Positions 59,100-64,000 of a stretch of DNA of 64,000 bases are shown in pieces; position 1 is the stretch's first letter; every line of letters begins with the position of its first letter. The notes under the pieces were generated by a model. It did not search any database. It was not told the DNA's origin and saw only the letters and a program-made list of their open reading frames with translations. Made by a program: the position numbers and the translations under genes. The stretch is from Hyphomicrobiaceae bacterium (GTDB lineage: Bacteria > Pseudomonadota > Alphaproteobacteria > Rhizobiales > Methyloligellaceae), in the NCBI GenBank assembly GCA_028066055.1, contig JALCBY010000010.1, positions 71,609-135,608 of the forward strand. The letters are read 5' to 3'.

Positions 59100-60809
59100 T
59101 TAATAGGAAGCGCGGACGTGTTCGTCAAACCGCTTGCGCTTGCGTTCGAGCACCGGCGTGACGCCGAGCATCGGTCCGATGCGCTCCACAATGCGCCCGA
59201 CGGTCGGAGCCGCGTTCAATCCCGCCGTCGCCTGCCCCTTCGTTTCCGCGACGCGCTGGGGTTCGTCGAGAACAACGAGAACCAGATATTCCGGAGCATC
59301 CATGGGGAACATGCCGAGGAAGGACGTCATTAACGCGCTGCGCGAATAGCGGCCATTCACCACCTTTTCGGCAGTGCCGGTCTTCCCGCCGACGCGGTAT
59401 CCGGCGATGTCGGCGCGGCGACCCGATCCCTTTTGCACGTTCAGACGCAGCAGGTATCGCATCAGATCGCTGGTCTGCAGCTTGATCACGCGTTTGGCCT
59501 GGATGCGCGCTTCCTCGCGCGAGCGGGCGAGAAAGGTCGGATTGATGGCGTAACCGCCATTCACCAGCGTGGCCGCGCCACTTGCCAGTTGGAGCGGCGT
59601 GACGGAGACACCGTGCCCGAAGGCGATGGTGATTGTGTTCAGGCGAGACCAGTTTTTCGGCACGATGGGAGATGCCGTCGGCCCCATTTCGGTTTCCATG
59701 CGGCTGAGCAATCCGAGCCGGCCCAGAAACGCCTTGTGCCGCTTCCGGCCCATGTCAAGCGCCATTTTTGCCGACCCGATGTTCGACGAATAGATGAAGA
59801 TCTCCGGTACGCTGAGCCAGCGCCGCTTGGCGTGGAAATCGTTGATGGTGAAGGAGGCGACCTTGAGAGGGTGCGTGGCGTCATATCCCTTGTCGAGAGA
59901 GGTAACGCCGCTGTCGAGGGCACCCGCGGTGGTAAACACCTTGAACACCGAGCCCATCTCATAGACGCCAGATGTCACGCGGTTGAACCGGTTCTTGTCG
60001 AGCGCCTGCTTGCGGCGGTTGGGGTCATAGTCCGGCAATGACGCAAGTGCCACGATCTCACCGGAATGCACGTCCAGCACAAGACCGGCCGCCGCTTTCG
60101 CCTTGTAGCGTTTCATGGCGTCGGCCAATTCGGCATGGACCGCGTGCTGAACGCTCAAGTCAACTGAAAGACGAACCGGTGACGGGCCTTCTTCGCTCGC
60201 ACTTGGCGTGCTGGAAGCCCCGCCGGTCCGGTCGACATATTTTTCCATTCCGGCAAGCCCGCGATTGTCAACGTCGACAAATCCGAGCACATGCGAGGCC
60301 GTCGCCCCGGCCGGATAGACGCGATGCGCTTCCTGGACGAAATCGAGCCCCGGCAATCCGAGCGCGTGAAGCCTAGCCTGCTGTCGCGGCGTGAGTTCGC
60401 GCGCGACCCATGCAAACTTACCCTCCCCCTCAAGGCGTTTGCGCAGGACCTTCGGCTTGATGTCTTTCAGAACCGTTGCGAGCTGTTCGACAGTCGTATC
60501 CACGTCGGTGACACGACTCGGATTGGCAAACAGGGAGCCGGCGAGAATATCGGTCGCAAGCATACGGCCCTGGCGGTCGACGATGTCGGGACGGTGCACG
60601 GCGGAAGACAGCTGGCTCCACTTCGGGCGGAGGGTTTCGTCACCGGGTACGATACCCAGGGTGACGAGACGCAAAGCGACCATTGCGAAACCGAGCGCAA
60701 AACAGATGGACATCAGGCCGCCGCGCGCCCGCGTCCGGGTTTTCAGCGCCGCGTCGCGCCTGAAGATCAGATGAGACCGAAAGTCCGCCATGGAGCTTCC
60801 CCAGAACAT
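59100..60809 (-). CDS. ftsI: Division-specific transpeptidase FtsI (PBP3)
   Basis: FtsI cross-links septal peptidoglycan with FtsW. The 569-residue product has one membrane helix (about 32-52) and the PBP dimer domain starting VHRPDIVDRQGRMLATD. The transpeptidase domain has SVFK (Ser287-Lys290), SSN (341-343) and KTG (476-478). Two starts are possible: ATG at 60809 (AGGGGG eight bases upstream) or 60791 (GGGGA seven bases upstream). I keep the longer. It follows ftsL by 14 bases. Confidence 0.96.
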   Translation of the reverse strand: MFWGSSMADFRSHLIFRRDAALKTRTRARGGLMSICFALGFAMVALRLVTLGIVPGDETLRPKWSQLSSAVHRPDIVDRQGRMLATDILAGSLFANPSRVTDVDTTVEQLATVLKDIKPKVLRKRLEGEGKFAWVARELTPRQQARLHALGLPGLDFVQEAHRVYPAGATASHVLGFVDVDNRGLAGMEKYVDRTGGASSTPSASEEGPSPVRLSVDLSVQHAVHAELADAMKRYKAKAAAGLVLDVHSGEIVALASLPDYDPNRRKQALDKNRFNRVTSGVYEMGSVFKVFTTAGALDSGVTSLDKGYDATHPLKVASFTINDFHAKRRWLSVPEIFIYSSNIGSAKMALDMGRKRHKAFLGRLGLLSRMETEMGPTASPIVPKNWSRLNTITIAFGHGVSVTPLQLASGAATLVNGGYAINPTFLARSREEARIQAKRVIKLQTSDLMRYLLRLNVQKGSGRRADIAGYRVGGKTGTAEKVVNGRYSRSALMTSFLGMFPMDAPEYLVLVVLDEPQRVAETKGQATAGLNAAPTVGRIVERIGPMLGVTPVLERKRKRFDEHVRASY

Positions 60810-60823
60810 GCGTTTCGCCCCCT

Positions 60824-61177
60824 CTAGTGAATGCTGGCGCTGCGCTTGTTCCCGGGCAAGTCCCGTCCGAGCATACGGGCCGCCACTTCCGCGGGCGTCG
60901 GCTCACGGATGGCATCATACTGCCTGGCAGTAAGAATCTGTTTTGCTTTCAGAGGCTTGAGGCCCAAATGCCGGCGCGCGAGCTTGGCAATGCGCTCCGG
61001 CCTGTTCAGATGGCTCCATTCGGCCCGCAAAACGGCTACGGCGTCGCGTTCAGCACGGATCGCCAATTTGAGCTCGGCGACGCGCTGCTTCAGCTCGCGG
61101 GATTCATATTTAAGTTCGTAGATAACAAAAGCAGAGGCGACGACAAAGGTCGCCAGAAGAAAATTGACCACACGCAT
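60824..61177 (-). CDS. ftsL: Cell division protein FtsL
   Basis: FtsL is the small bitopic divisome protein that pairs with FtsB and FtsQ. The 117-residue product has one membrane helix at the very start (VVNFLLATFVVASAFVIYELKY). A heptad-patterned coiled region follows (ELKQRVAELKLAIRAERDAVAVLRAEWSHLNRPERIAKLARRHLGL). The tail after about residue 80 is longer than in E. coli FtsL and polar. Function is assigned from position between rsmH and ftsI plus this layout; sequence conservation in FtsL is low. Confidence 0.9.
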   Translation of the reverse strand: MRVVNFLLATFVVASAFVIYELKYESRELKQRVAELKLAIRAERDAVAVLRAEWSHLNRPERIAKLARRHLGLKPLKAKQILTARQYDAIREPTPAEVAARMLGRDLPGNKRSASIH

Positions 61178-61212
61178 GATACTAAGTCCCCACTACTGAT
61201 ACACATTTTGAC

Positions 61213-62247
61213 CTAGATTACGTTTACAGAGAGTTTCGGCACCCCCAATCCTTCGATCTCTGCAGGAAACGGCGCTGCCGCCGTTCGTTCGCCGGCCCGC
61301 AGGCGAGCCGAACGCGCACGCGGATTGAGCCTGATTTCATCCGCGCTCGGGTTCACCGCCTTTCGGTACAGCAGGCTGAACGACGGTGGCCGTTCGTCCT
61401 GCGTATCAACCGGTGCGTGGCGTGACGGCCGGCCGGTCCTGCCTGAGCGGCTTGCCAGAAAGCGCTTCACGATCCGGTCTTCCAGCGAATGAAACGTCAC
61501 CACCACAAGCCGCCCGCCCTCGGCAAGCAACCGTTCGGCCGCGAACAAACCCTTGACCAGTTCATCCATTTCACCGTTGACGAACAGACGCAGCGCCTGA
61601 AACGTCCGCGTTGCCGGATGCTTGGTCTCGTCATGCCGGCGCCCGAGGACGCTCGCAATGATATCGGCGAGCTCGCCTGTACGGCCGATGGTCCGTTTTT
61701 CGCGCTCGGCGACGATGGCGCGGGCGATGGCTCGGGCGCGCCGCTCTTCGCCGAGAACCGATATGACCCGCGCAAGATCGCGCTCCGCGAGCGAATTCAC
61801 GACATCGGCGGCGCTGGGCCCCGATTTCGACATGCGCATGTCGAGTGGCCCATCGCCTTTAAACGAGAATCCGCGTTCAGCTTCATCGAGCTGCATGGAG
61901 GACACGCCGAGATCGAAGGTGATCCCGTCTGCATGCTTGAAACCGTTTTCCGCTGCAATGTCCGGCAGCGAACCAAACGCGCCCTGGACGAGCGTCAAAC
62001 GCCCGTCGGCCTGTTTCTCAAGTTCGCGGCCCGCGGCGATGGCATCCGGATCCTTGTCGATGGCAAGGACGATGCATTCGGCGCTTTCAAGCAGCGCCTG
62101 CGTGGCGCCGCCTGCGCCGAACGTCCCGTCGATGTAGATGCCGTCGTCCCGGAGAGAAAGCGCTTCAATCGTTTCCGAGAGCAGCACAGGAACATGACGG
62201 ACCGGTCCGCCAGCAGCACCCGTGCCCGTAGTGCTGCGATCCGTCAT
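61213..62247 (-). CDS. rsmH: 16S rRNA (cytosine(1402)-N(4))-methyltransferase
   Basis: RsmH (MraW) methylates N4 of C1402 in 16S rRNA. The 344-residue product has the substrate segment RHVPVLLSETIEAL and the SAM motif YIDGTFGAGGATQALL. The catalytic part has FDLGVSSMQLDEAERGFSF and the C-terminal LVVVTFHSLEDRIVKRFL. The motif order and length are normal. It overlaps mraZ by 4 bases. Confidence 0.97.
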   Translation of the reverse strand: MTDRSTTGTGAAGGPVRHVPVLLSETIEALSLRDDGIYIDGTFGAGGATQALLESAECIVLAIDKDPDAIAAGRELEKQADGRLTLVQGAFGSLPDIAAENGFKHADGITFDLGVSSMQLDEAERGFSFKGDGPLDMRMSKSGPSAADVVNSLAERDLARVISVLGEERRARAIARAIVAEREKRTIGRTGELADIIASVLGRRHDETKHPATRTFQALRLFVNGEMDELVKGLFAAERLLAEGGRLVVVTFHSLEDRIVKRFLASRSGRTGRPSRHAPVDTQDERPPSFSLLYRKAVNPSADEIRLNPRARSARLRAGERTAAAPFPAEIEGLGVPKLSVNVI

Positions 62248-62729
62248 CGTTCCCGTGCCCCCTCAGTGTCACCGGACTTGCGGTGACCCGCGCCAAGCAG
62301 GTGCTTGAACTCGCTGAGTTTTTTGCGCCCTGCACTGAACTGATCACGAAACTTTTCGGGCTCCCAGATCTGAAACTTGTCGCCAAGGCCGACGAACGTC
62401 GCCTTGGAGGAAATCCCCGTGTGCTCGCAGAGACGTTCCGGAATCTTGATGCGACCATCCTGGTCAACCGAGATGACTTCGCTGGCACCAAAAAGCGCCA
62501 TTGCGAGGTGATCGCGTTCGTCTGAATAGGGGGCAATGCCCTCGAGGAGCGATTGAATCTTGTCGACAAGGCGTTGGCCACCCGCGTCCAGCGCCTCGTC
62601 ATCCAGCGAGGGATAGCAATAGATGCCTTCAAAACCGTCTTTGGCCAGGACTGTGCGGAAGGAGACCGGAACGGAGACTCGTCCCTTGGCGTCGATCTTA
62701 TTTGTGAATGTGGACACAAACTGGTCCAT
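62244..62729 (-). CDS. mraZ: Transcriptional regulator MraZ
   Basis: MraZ is a ring-forming AbrB-fold DNA-binding protein that represses the dcw cluster from repeated TGGG-type boxes. The 161-residue product has two copies of the fold: FTNKIDAKGRVSVPVSFRTVL and ALFGASEVISVDQDGRIKIPERL, each with the DXXGR core. The ATG at 62729 has a very close GAGGGGG, so AAGGA further upstream may help. It begins the long division run, and its 5' region has phased TGGG repeats and a promoter-like element (62909-62973). Confidence 0.96.
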   Translation of the reverse strand: MDQFVSTFTNKIDAKGRVSVPVSFRTVLAKDGFEGIYCYPSLDDEALDAGGQRLVDKIQSLLEGIAPYSDERDHLAMALFGASEVISVDQDGRIKIPERLCEHTGISSKATFVGLGDKFQIWEPEKFRDQFSAGRKKLSEFKHLLGAGHRKSGDTEGARER

Positions 62730-62908
62730 CTCCCCCTCGTTTTCCTTCGGCTGTTACGCAAGGACTCTTGGCCGTCGGTACGGCGCTCCGTCGCCGTCTC
62801 CGCCGCTCAAGGTCATGGGGTGGAGGAGAGACGCCGGTCTCCCGTGGCCTCGTAGGAGTTCAGGCTGTTTGCCTCTCCCCCAATAACCCCAATCCGAACG
62901 GGCAAATT

Positions 62909-62973
62909 TGGGATATCATGGGATTTTATGGGCGTCAACGGTATATGATGGAAAAAAGAGGGTTTATGATGGG
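62909..62973. promoter_or_regulatory. Phased TGGG boxes, probable MraZ-binding array
   Basis: On the plus strand TGGG starts at 62909, 62919 and 62929 at an exact 10-base period; degenerate copies follow at 62939 (CGGT), 62949 (TGGA) and 62959 (AGGG), and another TGGG at 62970. Known MraZ boxes are TGGGN repeats with 5-base spacers, the same period, so the identification is strong. Here they lie on the strand opposite to mraZ transcription, about 180-245 bases upstream of its start. Confidence 0.8.
62910..62938 (-). promoter_or_regulatory. Possible dcw promoter upstream of mraZ
   Basis: On the minus strand TTGACG (62938-62933) is followed after 17 bases by TATCCC (62915-62910). The -35 is good and the -10 is poor. 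The phased TGGG boxes overlap both elements, so bound MraZ would block polymerase. Confidence 0.4.
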
Positions 62974-63146
62974 TTAATCGCTTAAAAACTGGGGACTCCG
63001 CGCTAAGCGACTTTGCTGCAGGGTTAAGGAGGGCTTTCCAGACGCCGCGTCGGAGCGTGAAACCATCTTCACTTGATAAACGGCGACGCCCGTGAAAGGG
63101 TCCACCGGACCGGTTCGCCGCCATGCCGGAGCCCTATTGGACAGCT

Positions 63147-64000
63147 ATGCTGAACCTCATGAGAACCGTTGCAAAATCGCTGTTGATGACGCTTCTCGCG
63201 CTCACCATTACGTCCTGTTCGGGAATCTACCAGAGCGGCAATGCGGACGTTCGCTATGCAAGTGTTGGCGACGGCACCAAGACCCTGAAGCTCGCCTATC
63301 GCGATCAAGGCAAAGGCCCGGCCGTGCTCCTGCTGCACGGCTTCGGCGCAAGCTCATATACCTGGCGTCACGTGGAACCAGCGCTTGTGGCCACAGGCCA
63401 TCGCGTTTTGACCGTCGACCTGAAAGGCTTCGGTCTTTCGGAAAAACCGCTCGATGAGAACTACTCGATCTTCGACCAAGCGGCCCTGATTTCGGACTTC
63501 ATCGACCGGCTGGGCCTTAAGAAGGTCACGCTGATCGGCCATTCGCTGGGCGGCGGCGTCGCACTCGCGCTGACGCTTCACGACGACCCTAAGAAACGCA
63601 AACGCATCGCGAAGCTCATTCTCGTCGATACGGTGGCGTACGCGCAGAACATCCCGATTGCCTTCAACATCCTGCGCACGCCGGTCATCGGCAAGCTGGG
63701 AAGCCGGCTTGTGCCGCTGGACGTGCAGACCCGCGTGGCGTTGCGGCTCGCCTACTACGACAACTCGAAATTCAACGACATCGATGTAAAGCGCTATGCC
63801 GACCCGCTGAAGGACAAGGGCAGCCGCCACGCCATGATCCAGACGGCACGCCAGATCTTGCCCGAAAACCTGCCTGAGCTATCGGCACGCTACAAGACGA
63901 TCAAGATTCCGACGCTGATCATCTGGTGCGACCACGACAAGGTCATCAAGCCACATATCGGCCTGCGCCTGCACAACGACATGCCCAATTCGGAATTTCG
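63147..64000 (+). CDS. Lipoprotein alpha/beta hydrolase, 3' end outside the window
   Basis: The reading frame is open from 63147 to the window edge (284 codons visible). It starts MLNLMRTVAKSLLMTLLALTITSCSG, a lipoprotein signal with the lipid-attachment Cys24. An alpha/beta hydrolase follows with LLLHGFGASSYTW, VDLKGFGLSEKP, the nucleophile elbow GHSLGG (Ser133) and the acidic residue region IIWCDHDKVI; the catalytic His lies beyond the edge. The enzyme is probably an esterase or hydrolase at the periplasmic face of the envelope; the substrate is unknown. An in-frame ATG at 63159 is an alternative start. It is divergent from mraZ. Confidence 0.85.
   Translation, partial: MLNLMRTVAKSLLMTLLALTITSCSGIYQSGNADVRYASVGDGTKTLKLAYRDQGKGPAVLLLHGFGASSYTWRHVEPALVATGHRVLTVDLKGFGLSEKPLDENYSIFDQAALISDFIDRLGLKKVTLIGHSLGGGVALALTLHDDPKKRKRIAKLILVDTVAYAQNIPIAFNILRTPVIGKLGSRLVPLDVQTRVALRLAYYDNSKFNDIDVKRYADPLKDKGSRHAMIQTARQILPENLPELSARYKTIKIPTLIIWCDHDKVIKPHIGLRLHNDMPNSEF

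Larger units (their letters stand above)
62730..63146. other. 417-base gap between mraZ and the divergent hydrolase gene
   Basis: No convincing full gene is present. On the minus strand it holds the phased MraZ-type repeats (62909-62973), a promoter-like pair, and then a leader of about 170 bases with a 6-bp hairpin (62780-62797). A 20-codon minus-strand frame (62816 to 62754, start ATG, stop TAA) lies in that leader without a ribosome site. I see no obvious regulatory site for the divergent hydrolase. Confidence 0.5.

Overview
The window is chromosomal DNA from an alphaproteobacterium, most probably of the order Hyphomicrobiales (Rhizobiales); I do not commit to a genus. The support is a circularly permuted two-piece tmRNA gene with the tag ANDNYAEARLAA, an alpha-type SspB next to it, an FtsZ with a long linker ending in [13 protein letters not shown], a division and cell wall (dcw) cluster that continues through lpxC, bamD, recN and ligA, and the block ilvC-ilvN-ilvB-miaA, serB, degP, DUF2065, hflC, hflK, folA, thyA. 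Coding density is high and GC content is high. I saw no insertion sequence, prophage, CRISPR array, tRNA or rRNA.

Layout. 1-1.5 kb: a cut-off exported protein, a small periplasmic protein and a small outer-membrane barrel, closed by two back-to-back terminators. 1.5-6.1 kb (minus): branched-chain amino acid synthesis (ilvC, ilvN, ilvB) and the tRNA-modifying enzyme miaA. 6.2-8.5 kb (plus): a divergent member of the serine hydroxymethyltransferase fold family followed by serB. 8.5-15.5 kb (minus): envelope protein quality control (Do-type protease, HflKC, DUF2065), glutathione-dependent formaldehyde dehydrogenase, dihydrofolate reductase, thymidylate synthase and a small exported protein. 15.7-22.3 kb (plus): an exported protein, 2-hydroxyacid dehydrogenase, dienoyl-CoA-reductase-like SDR, MFS transporter, ssrA, sspB, fumC and a ribbon-helix-helix protein. 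22.3-37.7 kb: a very large AsmA-like protein, FAD-linked lactate/glycolate-type oxidase, CLC protein, UvrD helicase, MscS channel, PrmA, DUF1127 protein, aminopeptidase P and an SDR.

37.7-62.7 kb (minus): one long, tightly packed dcw-type run, read mraZ, rsmH, ftsL, ftsI, murE, murF, mraY, murD, ftsW, murG, murC, murB, ddl, ftsQ, ftsA, ftsZ, lpxC, bamD, recN, ligA. Many neighbours overlap by 4 bases. It supplies the cytoplasmic and lipid-linked steps of peptidoglycan synthesis, the divisome core, the committed step of lipid A synthesis, outer-membrane assembly and two DNA maintenance enzymes. A phased series of TGGG repeats with a promoter-like element lies upstream of mraZ. A divergent lipoprotein alpha/beta hydrolase runs off the right edge.

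The points I consider most worth a second look are the SHMT-fold protein that lacks the catalytic Glu/Tyr positions, the phased MraZ-type boxes on the strand opposite to mraZ, the ssrA-sspB neighbourhood, the CLC protein with a non-standard filter, and the acetolactate synthase with Glu in place of the Mg-binding Asp. None of these amounts to a clear new multi-gene system; most of the window is ordinary housekeeping DNA.
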